A DNA stretch of 64,000 nt from contig NC_011772.1 of NCBI RefSeq assembly GCF_000021305.1, positions 5,306,001-5,370,000 of the forward strand, in the 5' to 3' direction. This document shows, piece by piece, positions 28,172 through 37,694 of this stretch; within the stretch, counting starts at the first letter, position 1; each line of letters begins with the position of its first letter. Both the position numbers and the translations under genes were made by a program. Source of the stretch: Bacillus cereus G9842 (GTDB taxonomy: Bacteria; Bacillota; Bacilli; Bacillales; Bacillaceae_G). The notes below the pieces were generated by a model. It searched no databases and was not told where the DNA came from. It saw nothing but the letters and a program-made list of their open reading frames with translations.

Positions 28172-28573
28172 ATGCCTCTTCATTATCCAAATCATTCTGT
28201 TTTTCACTCTACAGGTGTATTAACAAGAGAACCTGCAACTATTTCAGCGGTCATAAACATTGTAAATTTAGATGCATATTACGCTCACTATGTAAATATA
28301 GAAGTGTGGGATTGGTCTAATTATTCTAATCCTGTAAAGTTACCTGTATTAATTGGTGAAAATGCAGAAGTAGAATTCCCATATGTTTTACAAGGCAATC
28401 ATCTCGCAGTCTTTTATGCTAATTTAGATGAAACTATTGATTTGTATGAAATACGTATTTCTTATCCCGCTCACTCCAATATTATTGCAAATTGTTTCGG
28501 ACGAAGTCTCCCACCATATACAAGTCAAGAGGGAAACACAGTATATCACAAACAACTTGTTCGAATTCATTAA
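28172..28573 (+). CDS. Hypothetical protein, beta-rich
   Basis: I start at the ATG at 28172, with GAAAGG 10 bases upstream, giving 133 residues; the upstream in-frame TTG lacks a ribosome site. The sequence has alternating hydrophobic and polar residues (INIVNLDAYYAHYVNIEVWDW; VKLPVLIGENAEVEF), which suggests a beta-sandwich of secreted or spore-surface type, but no signal peptide is present. I recognise no family and propose no function. Confidence 0.6.
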   Translation: MPLHYPNHSVFHSTGVLTREPATISAVINIVNLDAYYAHYVNIEVWDWSNYSNPVKLPVLIGENAEVEFPYVLQGNHLAVFYANLDETIDLYEIRISYPAHSNIIANCFGRSLPPYTSQEGNTVYHKQLVRIH

Positions 28574-28598
28574 TTCCTCCTATTATGTAATAGGTGGT

Positions 28599-28643
28599 GG
28601 TCCGTAATACATTCTTTCTTATGAGAAAATTGTATTACGGACC
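28599..28643. repeat. 13-bp perfect inverted repeat
   Basis: GGTCCGTAATACA (28599-28611) and TGTATTACGGACC (28631-28643) flank 19 bases. There is no T-run on either side. It could be a structured 3' UTR for the upstream gene or a small repeat element. Confidence 0.6.
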
Positions 28644-28689
28644 TAAAACGCGATAGTAACCCTTAACAGTTTTTGATTGTTTCAAATCC

Positions 28690-28839
28690 TCAATTTTGTA
28701 TAAGGAATAGGCTTGAATCAAAACCTTTAATTTCTTTTAATAAATTTACATATGCTCGCTGAAATTGCTCTTGTGTTGCTGGCTGATCATAAAATAAAAC
28801 TTTAATCAGTTGGGGTTTTACAGGCAGTTGATCCCTCAT
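28690..28839 (-). CDS. Small hypothetical protein (49 aa)
   Basis: Found by reading the minus strand of an otherwise empty spacer. The ATG (28837-28839) has a GGAAAGGA ribosome site 5-6 bases upstream and the ORF runs 49 codons to TGA. It begins MRDQLPVKPQLIKVLFYDQP and continues through TQEQFQRAYVNLLKEIKGF. It is soluble and charged, with no family I recognise. It could be a true small protein or the remnant of a longer gene. Confidence 0.45.
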   Translation of the reverse strand: MRDQLPVKPQLIKVLFYDQPATQEQFQRAYVNLLKEIKGFDSSLFLIQN

Positions 28840-28843
28840 CTAT

Positions 28844-29093
28844 ATCCTTTCCGATAATTTTCCTTATTTATAACAATACCTTTGTAGCACTTTTCAATCT
28901 TTATTCACTTACTACTAGGCTATATTAAATACACTTTCGTTCTAAGACGAGAAATAGAGCGCATACTTAATAATCAATACCTTTACTAATATTGAAAGTA
29001 TCGATTCCTACACGTGTTGCCAGTCAAATATTCCTATAAAACAGGGAACGTTCTTTTCTAGGTTAGGTAATAAACTTAATAAAAAATGAATAT
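28844..29093. other. Non-coding spacer
   Basis: This AT-rich stretch between the small ORF and the galE terminator shows no ORF with a ribosome site and no RNA gene that I can support. Confidence 0.45.
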
Positions 29094-29133
29094 AAAAAAT
29101 GACCTCTTGCTTTTAAGCAAAGGTCATTTTTTT
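29094..29133 (-). terminator. Terminator after galE
   Basis: AAAAAATGACC...TTGCTT pairs with AAGCAA...GGTCATTTTTTT with one mismatch. It lies just after the galE stop on the minus strand. Confidence 0.88.
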
Positions 29134-29141
29134 ATTCATCA

Positions 29142-30158
29142 TTAAACTTCTAAATAGCCATTTTTATTATTTGATTGCCATTTCCAAGAATCTGCACACA
29201 TCTCTTCTAATCCGCGTGTTGCCTCCCAGCCTAATTCACGCTTTGCTTTCGATGCATCAGCAAAACATACTGCCACATCACCTGGGCGACGCTCTGTGAT
29301 TTTATAAGGAACTTTCTTGCCCGAAACTTTTTCAAATGCTTCAACCATCTCTAGTACACTATAGCCCATGCCTGTGCCCAGGTTATAAGCATCTACTCCT
29401 GTTGTACTCATTACTTTCTCAAGCGCCTTTACGTGACCATTTGCTAAGTCCACAACATGGATGTAATCACGGACTCCTGTTCCATCTTTCGTTGGATAGT
29501 CATTTCCGAATACACTTAATTCTTTTAACTTACCTACTGCTACTTGCGTTACATATGGCATTAAGTTATTTGGGATTCCATTTGGATCTTCTCCGATACG
29601 CCCACTTTCGTGTGCACCAAATGGATTGAAATAGCGAAGTAATGCGATACCCCATTCTGCATCTGCAAATGCTACATCACGCATAATTTGCTCAATCATT
29701 AATTTCGTTTGACCATATGGATTTGTTGCACTTAATGGAAACTCCTCCGTAATCGGTGACGTTTCCGGGATACCATATACAGTTGCAGATGAACTAAAGA
29801 TCATCTTCTTTACATTATGTTTCTGCATTACTTCACATAGCACTAACGTGCTTGTAATGTTGTTATGATAATATGTTAATGGAATCGCTACTGACTCCCC
29901 TACAGCTTTAAATCCTGCAAAGTGAATAACTGCTTCAATTACATTTTCTTCAAAAATTGCGTCAAGCGCTTCGCGATTTAAAACATCTTCTTTATAAAAC
30001 TTAAATTGTTTTCCTGTTATTTCTTTCACTCGATTTATGGATTCTACCGAGCTATTCGAAAGATTATCCACTACTATAACTTCGTAACCGCTATTTAGTA
30101 ATTCTACACATGTATGACTACCAATATATCCTGCTCCACCTGTTACAAGTATTGCCAT
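29142..30158 (-). CDS. galE: UDP-glucose 4-epimerase
   Basis: The start is the ATG at 30158 ([15 protein letters not shown]), which has GGAGGAC 7 bases upstream; an in-frame ATG 51 bp earlier would add a non-homologous leader. The 338-residue enzyme has the NAD-binding GxxGxxG (residues 7-13), a catalytic Ser in FSSSATVYG (near 122-130) with the YxxxK pair in [11 protein letters not shown] (about 147-157), and a C-terminal substrate domain. It interconverts UDP-glucose and UDP-galactose, feeding envelope polysaccharide. It stands alone, with a terminator on each side. Confidence 0.95.
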   Translation of the reverse strand: MAILVTGGAGYIGSHTCVELLNSGYEVIVVDNLSNSSVESINRVKEITGKQFKFYKEDVLNREALDAIFEENVIEAVIHFAGFKAVGESVAIPLTYYHNNITSTLVLCEVMQKHNVKKMIFSSSATVYGIPETSPITEEFPLSATNPYGQTKLMIEQIMRDVAFADAEWGIALLRYFNPFGAHESGRIGEDPNGIPNNLMPYVTQVAVGKLKELSVFGNDYPTKDGTGVRDYIHVVDLANGHVKALEKVMSTTGVDAYNLGTGMGYSVLEMVEAFEKVSGKKVPYKITERRPGDVAVCFADASKAKRELGWEATRGLEEMCADSWKWQSNNKNGYLEV

Positions 30159-30301
30159 AATTATAGTCCTCCATATTTCATTCATTATAAACTTCTCAAA
30201 GTATATCACATATTTCTTATCCTATGTTTAACATGCGAACACAGAAACTTACATTTTATCCCATAATAATTTTATAACATATACGATTCTAATCAGGTAA
30301 T

Positions 30302-30343
30302 AAAAAAAACGCCACATAATAAAAATTATGTGGCGTTTTTTTT
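30302..30343. terminator. Terminator hairpin after the hemolysin III-family gene
   Basis: A 15-16-bp stem, ACGCCACATAAT with ATTATGTGGCGT, is flanked by A8 and T8 runs, so it can work in both directions. Confidence 0.9.
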
Positions 30344-30344
30344 A

Positions 30345-30992
30345 TTAAATTACGTAACAATATACACTTAGAAAATGCGCAAGACTACCTAATAATACAA
30401 AAACATGAAAAATTTCATGATGTCCCATATATTTAAACTCTAGCCATTTTGGCTTTGTGCCATAAATAAATCCACCAATTGTATAAAAAATGCCCCCAAG
30501 TACTAAGAAAACAATACCTCCTGTACTTAAATTCTCAGCTAACGGTGCAAAGAACAAAACAATTAACCAACCCATCGTAATATAAATTGCTGTCGATAAC
30601 CATCTTGGACAATTAAACCAAAACATTTTAAACACAATACCACAAATCGCAGTTGCATAGACTAAACAAAATAATAGCAAACCACTTGCTGAATTTAATG
30701 TAATTAAGCAAAAGGGTGCATATGTACCTGCAATTAATATAAAAATCATAGAATGATCTAGCTTCCTAAAGAAGTAAATAACACGTTCATTGGCCACAAC
30801 ACTATGATACACAGCTGACGCCGCATAAAGGACCATCATTCCAATACCAAACAAAATAACAGCTGTAATTGCAGCAAATGATGGCATCTTAATAGAAACT
30901 TTCACAAGCATAGCTAATAAGGCAATAAATGATAAGATCGCTCCACCTAAGTGAGTAAATGCGTTAACTGGTTCCCTTACATAAGTATTCAT
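30345..30992 (-). CDS. Hemolysin III/TrhA-family membrane protein
   Basis: I start at the ATG at 30992 (MNTYVREPVNAFTHLGGA), with GAGGGGTG about 7 bases upstream. The 215-residue protein has seven TM helices and the conserved PAQR-like residues: His in NAFTHLGGA, Ser/His in YAASAVYHSV, Asp/His in RKLDHSMIFILIAG and the C-terminal HEIFHVFVLLGSLAHF. The family includes B. cereus hemolysin III and the B. subtilis YplQ/TrhA proteins linked to membrane energetics and lipid homeostasis. Cytolytic activity cannot be inferred from sequence. Confidence 0.88.
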   Translation of the reverse strand: MNTYVREPVNAFTHLGGAILSFIALLAMLVKVSIKMPSFAAITAVILFGIGMMVLYAASAVYHSVVANERVIYFFRKLDHSMIFILIAGTYAPFCLITLNSASGLLLFCLVYATAICGIVFKMFWFNCPRWLSTAIYITMGWLIVLFFAPLAENLSTGGIVFLVLGGIFYTIGGFIYGTKPKWLEFKYMGHHEIFHVFVLLGSLAHFLSVYCYVI

Positions 30993-31156
30993 AATAACAC
31001 CCCTCATATAATTACATATAGTTTTGATAACTACATGTAATTATATACACATTTCTTTTTAAGGTCAACATTTACAATTCATTCGTTTCGTAATACCATA
31101 TTTAAAGATATATTAAACATTAAGTTCCACTAAGTTATAAAAGTGAGGGATTCTAC

Positions 31157-31717
31157 GTGGAAAATATAAATGAATTACTTGAGACATTACATTTAGAAAA
31201 AAATATTAAACTTGAGGATATTCCAAATGTTGACTTATATGTAGACCAAGTTGTCCAACTATTTGAGAATACTTATGCAGATACAACGAGAACTGATGAT
31301 GAAAAAGTATTAACAAAAACGATGATTAATAATTACGCAAAAGGGAAACTATTCATCCCTATCAAAAATAAAAAGTATTCAAAAGAGCATATGATTTTAA
31401 TTAGCCTGATTTACCAATTAAAGGGAGCTCTCTCCATTAACGACATAAAAAGTTCATTAGAAAATATAAATGACTCCTTATTAAACGATGATTCATTTGA
31501 ATTAAATGCGTTATATAAAAATTATCTTGCTCTTACTGCAAGCAATGTCGAAAACTTTAAACAAGACGTAAATAAACGTGTTACAGAAGTAAATAAGATT
31601 TCTTCCTTAGAAGGTACAAAGCTAGAAAAATTTCTACTATTAACATCCTTCGTGACTATGAGTAATATGTATAGACGTTTAGCAGAGCAACTAGTTGATG
31701 ATTTGAAAAAATCATAA
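31157..31717 (+). CDS. DUF1836 family protein
   Basis: The GTG at 31157 follows a GTGAGGG ribosome site. The 186-residue protein has a MINNYAKGKLFIPIKNKKYSKEHM core (about 56-79, shown as MINNYAKGKL), typical of DUF1836 proteins, which resemble MerR-like helix-turn-helix proteins. It is divergent from the hemolysin III-family gene, which could be its target. The function is unknown. Confidence 0.75.
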   Translation: MENINELLETLHLEKNIKLEDIPNVDLYVDQVVQLFENTYADTTRTDDEKVLTKTMINNYAKGKLFIPIKNKKYSKEHMILISLIYQLKGALSINDIKSSLENINDSLLNDDSFELNALYKNYLALTASNVENFKQDVNKRVTEVNKISSLEGTKLEKFLLLTSFVTMSNMYRRLAEQLVDDLKKS

Positions 31718-31759
31718 ATAAAAAACTATCCACCTATTAAAGTGGATAGTTTTTTATTT
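31716..31759. terminator. Bidirectional terminator
   Basis: AAATAAAAAACTATCCAC pairs with GTGGATAGTTTTTTATTT around an 8-base loop between the convergent DUF1836 and dbpA genes. Confidence 0.9.
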
Positions 31760-33203
31760 ACTTAATTGCCTCATGAACTTTTAATTGTTTCCCTTTAATC
31801 GTTGTAGTCTTCATGACTTTCAAGACAAGTGGTCCTTTTCCATTTAATATTTCAACGTAAGAAACGTTATCTTGTATCGTAATAATGCCTATATCTTCTG
31901 CTGTAACACCTTTAATTTTAGCAATTGTACCGACGAAATCTACCGCTCTAATTTTCTTTTTCTTCCCGCCATTAAAGTACAGCTTCATAATGCCTTTGTT
32001 TATGTCCGCATTTTTATCTTTCTTAATAATTGGTTTAGCATGTATCTTTTCTTCAAATGCAGCTTTCTCTTTCATAACTTCTTCTTTTGAAGGTCCAATT
32101 GCCTTTGGAATTTCAAAACCAATATAATCCTCAATCTCTTCTAAAAATCTATTTTCATATGGTGTTATAAATGTAATAGCTTTTCCACTATTTCCAGCTC
32201 GTCCCGTTCTTCCAGTACGATGTACATAGCTTTCTTTTTCAAGTGGAATATCATAATTAATAACATGTGTAATATTATCAATATCAATTCCTCTCGCAGC
32301 TACGTCTGTTGCTACTAAATAACGGAATTTTCCTTTTCTAAAATCATCCATGACTTCAAAACGATCTTCTTGTACCATACCACCATGTATTTTGTCACAA
32401 GGATAATTAGCTCGTTTTAGCTGTCTATATACATGATCTACATTTTCTTGTGTACGGCAGAAAATAATACAACTATCAGGATTCTCAATCATTGTTACAT
32501 CTTTAAGTAGTGAAAACTTCTCGTCTTCTATCGCCTCAAAAAGAGTATGTTCAATTTTATCCGTTGTAATCCCAGCTGCTTTAATTTCAATATGAGTTGG
32601 TGAATTCATATATGTACGAGACAATTTTTCAACATCTTCTGGAAGTGTTGCTGAAAATAACATTGTCATTCTTTTTGTAGGTAATTCATCAATAATTGCC
32701 TCTACTTGATCGATAAAGCCCATATTTAGCATCTCATCTGCTTCATCAATAACTAAATACTTCAAACACTCTAAAGAAAGGGTACCCTTCTCAATATGAT
32801 CCAATACACGACCAGGAGTCCCAACTACAATGTGTGTCTTTTGCTTTAATTCTAATTTTTGACGTGCAAATGGAGATTTCCCATAAACTGCCGCAGCCTT
32901 AATCCTTTTGAATCGACCTATATTTGTAATATCTTCTTTTACCTGCACCGCAAGCTCTCTCGTTGGTGTTAAAACTAATGCTTGTGGTTTATTCTCTTCC
33001 CACTCCACCATTTCACAAAGTGGAATACCAAATGAAGCTGTTTTTCCACTTCCAGTCTGAGACTTCACAACAAGATCCTTCTTTTGTAATGCGACTGGAA
33101 TAACCTCACCTTGTACTTCTGTTGGATGATCATATCCTAACCCAGTAAGTGCCCTTACAATTTCCTTACTTAATTTATAATCAGAAAAACTTTTTTTACT
33201 CAT
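31758..33203 (-). CDS. dbpA: DEAD-box ATP-dependent RNA helicase DbpA
   Basis: The 481-residue protein has all DEAD-box motifs: the Q motif near residue 28, Walker A SQTGSGKT (about 48-55), [12 protein letters not shown] (about 154-157), SAT, and HRTGRTGR in the second domain. The C-terminal domain (about 405-481) resembles the RNA-binding domain of DbpA/YxiN, which docks on hairpin 92 of 23S rRNA during 50S assembly. Start is ATG at 33203. The gene is monocistronic. Confidence 0.93.
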   Translation of the reverse strand: MSKKSFSDYKLSKEIVRALTGLGYDHPTEVQGEVIPVALQKKDLVVKSQTGSGKTASFGIPLCEMVEWEENKPQALVLTPTRELAVQVKEDITNIGRFKRIKAAAVYGKSPFARQKLELKQKTHIVVGTPGRVLDHIEKGTLSLECLKYLVIDEADEMLNMGFIDQVEAIIDELPTKRMTMLFSATLPEDVEKLSRTYMNSPTHIEIKAAGITTDKIEHTLFEAIEDEKFSLLKDVTMIENPDSCIIFCRTQENVDHVYRQLKRANYPCDKIHGGMVQEDRFEVMDDFRKGKFRYLVATDVAARGIDIDNITHVINYDIPLEKESYVHRTGRTGRAGNSGKAITFITPYENRFLEEIEDYIGFEIPKAIGPSKEEVMKEKAAFEEKIHAKPIIKKDKNADINKGIMKLYFNGGKKKKIRAVDFVGTIAKIKGVTAEDIGIITIQDNVSYVEILNGKGPLVLKVMKTTTIKGKQLKVHEAIK

Positions 33204-33589
33204 ATATTAACCTCATTTTATTATGTATTATTTTCTTTTTTATCTTTTGTATACGTTACTATTACCCTACTTATTATACTTGAAACCTTACATAAAAAGG
33301 TGGTTCATACCAGATTCCTCTTTTTATATAGAAATAAACCTTATCATTTCATATATTGTTCAACTAATTGATAACATCTTTTTCTCGTATTGTTAGCATT
33401 GACTCTTTCATGGTATCCTCCATCCCACTCCAAAAAAATAAAAAGAATACATACAACCTTATATAATTATCTCAATTTTTCAATCTTTACCATAAACGAA
33501 CAATATAAATAAAAATACATTTTAAATTCGTTTTTAACGTTATTTTTCAGATGTAACATCTAGTTTTTCAAAAAATGTTAAGAAATCCT

Positions 33590-33618
33590 TTGACTTCTTA
33601 ATAAAAATAATGTAAATT
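33590..33618 (+). promoter_or_regulatory. guaC promoter
   Basis: TTGACT (33590-33595) and TAAATT (33613-33618) are 17 bp apart; transcription would begin near 33625. Confidence 0.65.
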
Positions 33619-33624
33619 ATCCTA

Positions 33625-33667
33625 TGGACGAACATTTTTGATTAATAAAAATAAAATATTCGTATTT
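33625..33667. promoter_or_regulatory. Inverted PurBox pair (PurR operator) of guaC
   Basis: ACGAACATT (CG at 33629-33630) and its inverted partner ATTCGTATT (CG at 33661-33662) match paired PurBoxes of the Bacillus purine repressor. The CG-to-CG spacing is 32 bp, the same as before purA here. The pair lies just downstream of the promoter. Confidence 0.65.
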
Positions 33668-33678
33668 TAGGGGTGTAA

Positions 33679-34665
33679 ATGATGGAAAACGTATTCGACT
33701 ATGAAGATATTCAATTAATTCCTGCAAAATGTATTGTAAATAGCCGCTCTGAATGTGATACAACTGTCACTTTAGGAAAACATAAATTTAAATTACCTGT
33801 CGTGCCTGCAAATATGCAAACGATTATTGATGAAAGAATCGCAACTTATTTAGCTGAAAACAATTACTTCTATATCATGCATCGTTTCCAACCAGAGAAA
33901 CGAATCTCATTCATTAGAGATATGCAATCACGTGGATTAATCGCTTCTATCAGCGTTGGTGTAAAAGAGGACGAATATGAATTCGTACAACAATTAGCTG
34001 CTGAGCAAATTACACCTGAATATATCACGATTGATATCGCACACGGTCATTCTAATGCTGTGATCAACATGATTCAACATATAAAAAAACATTTACCAGA
34101 GAGCTTCGTTATCGCTGGAAACGTTGGAACTCCAGAAGCGGTAAGAGAATTAGAAAATGCTGGTGCTGATGCAACAAAAGTTGGTATTGGACCTGGTAAA
34201 GTTTGTATTACTAAAATTAAAACAGGCTTCGGAACTGGTGGTTGGCAGCTAGCTGCACTTCGCTGGTGTGCAAAAGCTGCAAGTAAGCCAATTATCGCTG
34301 ATGGTGGTATTCGTACACACGGCGACGTAGCTAAATCTATTCGATTTGGGGCAACTATGGTCATGATCGGTTCTCTATTCGCTGGTCACGAAGAGTCTCC
34401 AGGGGAAACAATCGAAAGAGATGGCAAACTTTATAAAGAATACTTCGGTTCTGCTTCTGAATTCCAAAAGGGTGAGAAGAAAAACGTTGAAGGTAAGAAA
34501 ATGTTCGTTGAGCATAAAGGTTCTTTAGAAGATACGTTAATCGAAATGGAACAAGATCTTCAATCTTCTATCTCTTACGCTGGCGGAACAAAATTAGATG
34601 CTATTCGTACTGTAGATTATGTTGTCGTGAAAAACTCGATTTTCAACGGCGATAAAGTATATTAA
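33679..34665 (+). CDS. guaC: GMP reductase
   Basis: The 328-residue enzyme is of the short GMP reductase type without CBS domains. It has [13 protein letters not shown] at the start, the catalytic loop [11 protein letters not shown] (Cys near 175), [14 protein letters not shown] and [13 protein letters not shown] near the substrate phosphate. It converts GMP to IMP using NADPH for purine recycling. Two adjacent ATGs are possible, with an AGGGGTG site. An inverted PurBox pair near the promoter suggests PurR control. A strong terminator follows. Confidence 0.95.
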   Translation: MMENVFDYEDIQLIPAKCIVNSRSECDTTVTLGKHKFKLPVVPANMQTIIDERIATYLAENNYFYIMHRFQPEKRISFIRDMQSRGLIASISVGVKEDEYEFVQQLAAEQITPEYITIDIAHGHSNAVINMIQHIKKHLPESFVIAGNVGTPEAVRELENAGADATKVGIGPGKVCITKIKTGFGTGGWQLAALRWCAKAASKPIIADGGIRTHGDVAKSIRFGATMVMIGSLFAGHEESPGETIERDGKLYKEYFGSASEFQKGEKKNVEGKKMFVEHKGSLEDTLIEMEQDLQSSISYAGGTKLDAIRTVDYVVVKNSIFNGDKVY

Positions 34666-34676
34666 TTCTTAAATTT

Positions 34677-34716
34677 AAAAAGAAGGACAAGCATAAAAGT
34701 GCTTGTCCTTCTTTTT
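34677..34716 (+). terminator. Terminator after guaC
   Basis: AAAAAGAAGGACAAGC pairs with GCTTGTCCTTCTTTTT around an 8-base loop. Confidence 0.9.
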
Positions 34717-34801
34717 AATATATAAAAACATAAAATATTTTTATTTTACTGAATTTTCTAGTATCATGTTTTTAAATAGTCTTAATGAGGAGGAGATAGA
34801 C

Positions 34802-36619
34802 TTGAAAAATGTAATGGAAAATCGCCTTAATCGCGCAGAGGTGCCTGCTGAACTAACATGGGATTTATCCGATTTGTATAATTCTGATGCCGAATGGCAT
34901 ACCGCATTAAACGTATTAGAAAATGATATACAGAAACTTGATACATTTAAAGGACGTTTACATACCAACTCCACAACTTTATTAAATTGCCTACTTTTAG
35001 AAGAAGAGCTTTTAATGAAGTTAACAAAACTGTATTCATATGCAAATTTAAAAGAATCTACTGATCGTACAAATCCAGTTATTCAAGCGAACTCTTCCAA
35101 AATTTCTGCTTTATGGACGAAAGTACATACTGCACTATCCTTTATCCATAATGAAATTCTCTCACTTGAAGAAGGAACAATTGAAAAATATTTAACTGAC
35201 GAAACAAAACTTGAACCTTTCCGTAAGTCGTTACTAGAGATACTCAAAAAAAGGCAGCACACTCTCTCTCCTGAAACAGAAGAAGCACTTGCTGCACTTG
35301 GCGAAGTTCATAGTTCTCCATACAAAATTTACGGCATGACTAAATTGGCCGATATGGATTTCACTTCTATACAAGACGAACAAGGAAACGAACTCCCTGT
35401 TTCATTCTCATTATTTGAAAGCAAATATGAATTTTCTCCAAGCACATATATACGTCGAAAAGCATATTCATCATTTGTTTCCACACTAAAACAATATAAA
35501 AATACAATTGCCACAACATATGCTACTGAAGTTAAAAAACAAGTAACACTTTCTCGTTTACGTAAATATGAATCCGTTACCCATATGCTATTAGAACCAC
35601 AAAGAGTTCCACTTGAAATGTATAACAACCAACTTGATATTATTTATAAAGAATTAGCACCTCATATGCGCCGTTTTGCAGAGTTAAAAAAGAAAGTATT
35701 AGGACTCGATCAAATGCTTTTCTGCGACTTACATGCACCTTTAGATCCCGAATTTAATCCAGCTATTACTTATGAAGAAGCAGGCACGCTCATTCAAGAT
35801 TCTTTAAAAGTATTAGGCGATGAATATAGTTCAATAATCCAAAAAGGATTCAAAGAAAGATGGGTAGATCTTGCAGATAACGTAGGCAAATCAACCGGGG
35901 CATTTTGCTCAAGTCCATACGGCTCTCATCCCTATATTTTAATTACATGGCAAAATACGATGCGTGGATGCTTCACATTAGCACATGAATTTGGACATGC
36001 TGGTCATTTCTATTTAGCAAATAAAAACCAACGTATCATGAACGTACGCCCATCTATGTACTTTGTTGAAGCACCATCAACTATGAATGAATTACTATTA
36101 GCTCAGCATTTACTAGCGACTACTGACGATAAGAGAATGCGCAGATGGGTCATTCTACAACTACTCGGCACATATTATCACAACTTTGTTACTCATTTAC
36201 TTGAGGGTGAATATCAACGTAGGGTATATGCTCTAGCAGAAGAAGGACAGGCCCTTACAGCTACAACTTTAACTGAAATTAAAACAAATGTCCTTTCGAC
36301 ATTCTGGGGAGATTCTGTAGAAATCGATGAAGGTGCGGGCTTAACTTGGATGCGTCAGCCTCATTATTATATGGGTCTATATTCTTACACATATTCCGCA
36401 GGCCTCACTACAGCTACTGCAATAGCTCAAATGATTAAAGAGGAAGGACAACCTGCTATTGATCGCTGGTTAGATGTGCTTCGCGCTGGTGGTACAATGA
36501 AACCACTTGAACTAATGAAACATGCCGGAGTAGATATGTCAAAATCAGATGCAATCCGTAAAGCTGTTTCTTACGTTGGTTCATTAATTGATGAATTAGA
36601 GCATTCTTATCAAGAATAA
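34802..36619 (+). CDS. pepF: Oligoendopeptidase F (M3 family)
   Basis: I place the start at the TTG at 34802, 6-7 bases after GAGGAGGAG; an ATG at 34814 is the alternative, and the upstream 33 codons include the preceding terminator region. The 605-residue protein has the zinc motif AHEFGHAGH near residue 395 (HEFGH with a following Glu), and the M3 substrate region with the Tyr-rich YSYTYSAGL near 530. It degrades peptides in the cytosol. A terminator follows. Confidence 0.92.
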   Translation: MKNVMENRLNRAEVPAELTWDLSDLYNSDAEWHTALNVLENDIQKLDTFKGRLHTNSTTLLNCLLLEEELLMKLTKLYSYANLKESTDRTNPVIQANSSKISALWTKVHTALSFIHNEILSLEEGTIEKYLTDETKLEPFRKSLLEILKKRQHTLSPETEEALAALGEVHSSPYKIYGMTKLADMDFTSIQDEQGNELPVSFSLFESKYEFSPSTYIRRKAYSSFVSTLKQYKNTIATTYATEVKKQVTLSRLRKYESVTHMLLEPQRVPLEMYNNQLDIIYKELAPHMRRFAELKKKVLGLDQMLFCDLHAPLDPEFNPAITYEEAGTLIQDSLKVLGDEYSSIIQKGFKERWVDLADNVGKSTGAFCSSPYGSHPYILITWQNTMRGCFTLAHEFGHAGHFYLANKNQRIMNVRPSMYFVEAPSTMNELLLAQHLLATTDDKRMRRWVILQLLGTYYHNFVTHLLEGEYQRRVYALAEEGQALTATTLTEIKTNVLSTFWGDSVEIDEGAGLTWMRQPHYYMGLYSYTYSAGLTTATAIAQMIKEEGQPAIDRWLDVLRAGGTMKPLELMKHAGVDMSKSDAIRKAVSYVGSLIDELEHSYQE

Positions 36620-36620
36620 A

Positions 36621-36651
36621 AAATAAGCCCTCGCTTTATGAGGGCTTATTT
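36621..36651. terminator. Bidirectional terminator
   Basis: AAATAAGCCCT pairs with AGGGCTTATTT around a 9-base loop between convergent pepF and the radical SAM gene. Confidence 0.85.
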
Positions 36652-36656
36652 CATAT

Positions 36657-37535
36657 TTACTTCCCAAACCTTTTACGATATCCACATTTCCTACAAAGCT
36701 CTTCAACCGCAACTCTTTTTGAAAATCCATCGACAATGTTTGTTGCTCTTTCACCTTCTATAATGTTAGAAAATGAATCATTATTAATATTTCCAAGGTT
36801 AATAATCCCTTCACCATCTAAACAACAAGGAATAACCGTCCCATTCGCTAAAATTCCTGCCTGATTACGAAGTCCATGACAAAATCCTTTCCCATCATCC
36901 TCTTCTTCATGTAATGCTGGCCACTGGAATTCATAGTCTTGATTAATAAAGACACGTTCTGCAATTTTTATACCTTTTCCTGGTGTAAGCTTCTCTTCAA
37001 TCTGATAAGATAGATCAAATTCATTTTCAATTATGGATAATAACTCTCTATTTTTCTGGATTTCAGCATTTGTTTTATTATCCTGAGTTAAATTCCATAA
37101 CCTTAACGATACAATTAAATCTGATTGACTTGTCGCTTCCCTAATGAAGGAAAGTATACTCCTTACATAGCCCTCTTTATCTTGCGAACCTGGGTGTCCA
37201 TCAAAACTATGCAGTGAAAAATTCATTTGTCTTAACGCGGGCTTATTTAACAGCCTATGCCTTCTCTTATTAATTAACGTTCCGTTCGTTGTAATATTAA
37301 CTTTAAACCCTTTTTCATGACTTAAGTCTAATAGCTGATCTATTTTCGGATGGAGCAACGGCTCACCCTTCACGTGCAAATAAATGTAGTCTGTGTGAGG
37401 TTTAATTTGGTCTAATCTTTTAGCAAAATCCTCTACAGAAATGAATTGCTTCTGCCTTTCCGTCGGCGGACAAAAGCTACACGCAAGATTACACACACTC
37501 GTAATCTCCAAGTAAAACTTCTTAAACTTCTTCAC
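36657..37535 (-). CDS. Radical SAM protein with SPASM-like C-terminus
   Basis: The 292-residue protein has the radical SAM cluster motif CNLACSFC (Cys at about 16, 20 and 23, a CX3CX2C pattern). A second Cys cluster, GLRNQAG...IPCCLDGEG and EELCRKCGYRKR, fits a SPASM/twitch auxiliary Fe-S site. Start is a GTG with an AGTGAGGA site. No peptide substrate or partner gene is adjacent, so no maturase role can be assigned. Such stand-alone proteins can act on peptides, proteins or tRNA. Confidence 0.82.
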   Translation of the reverse strand: MKKFKKFYLEITSVCNLACSFCPPTERQKQFISVEDFAKRLDQIKPHTDYIYLHVKGEPLLHPKIDQLLDLSHEKGFKVNITTNGTLINKRRHRLLNKPALRQMNFSLHSFDGHPGSQDKEGYVRSILSFIREATSQSDLIVSLRLWNLTQDNKTNAEIQKNRELLSIIENEFDLSYQIEEKLTPGKGIKIAERVFINQDYEFQWPALHEEEDDGKGFCHGLRNQAGILANGTVIPCCLDGEGIINLGNINNDSFSNIIEGERATNIVDGFSKRVAVEELCRKCGYRKRFGK

Positions 37536-37653
37536 CTTTAATTCCTCACTTCTCTAACTACTTATACTTTTTCCTCTTCATATTACAGCATATTTTTATA
37601 GAAATAGAAACATACTTATTTTAGGAAATGTACATACCATCTAATAATGTTTA

Positions 37654-37687
37654 AAAGACCATCGGTAATTTTTGTCCAATGGTCTTT
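37654..37687 (-). terminator. Terminator after the Asp-box protein gene
   Basis: AAAGACCAT pairs with ATGGTCTTT; the minus strand then reads TTTTAAAC, giving a short T-run. Confidence 0.75.
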
Positions 37688-37694
37688 CCCACTA

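Larger units (their letters stand above)
33204..33678. other. Intergenic region between dbpA and guaC
   Basis: It holds the dbpA promoter side (not resolved), AT-rich sequence without an ORF, and the guaC promoter with PurR boxes in its last 90 bp. No riboswitch was recognised. Confidence 0.5.

Noticed and set aside
33204..33678. Possible purine riboswitch before guaC
   Set aside because: No purine aptamer core or terminator is present; PurR boxes explain the regulation better.
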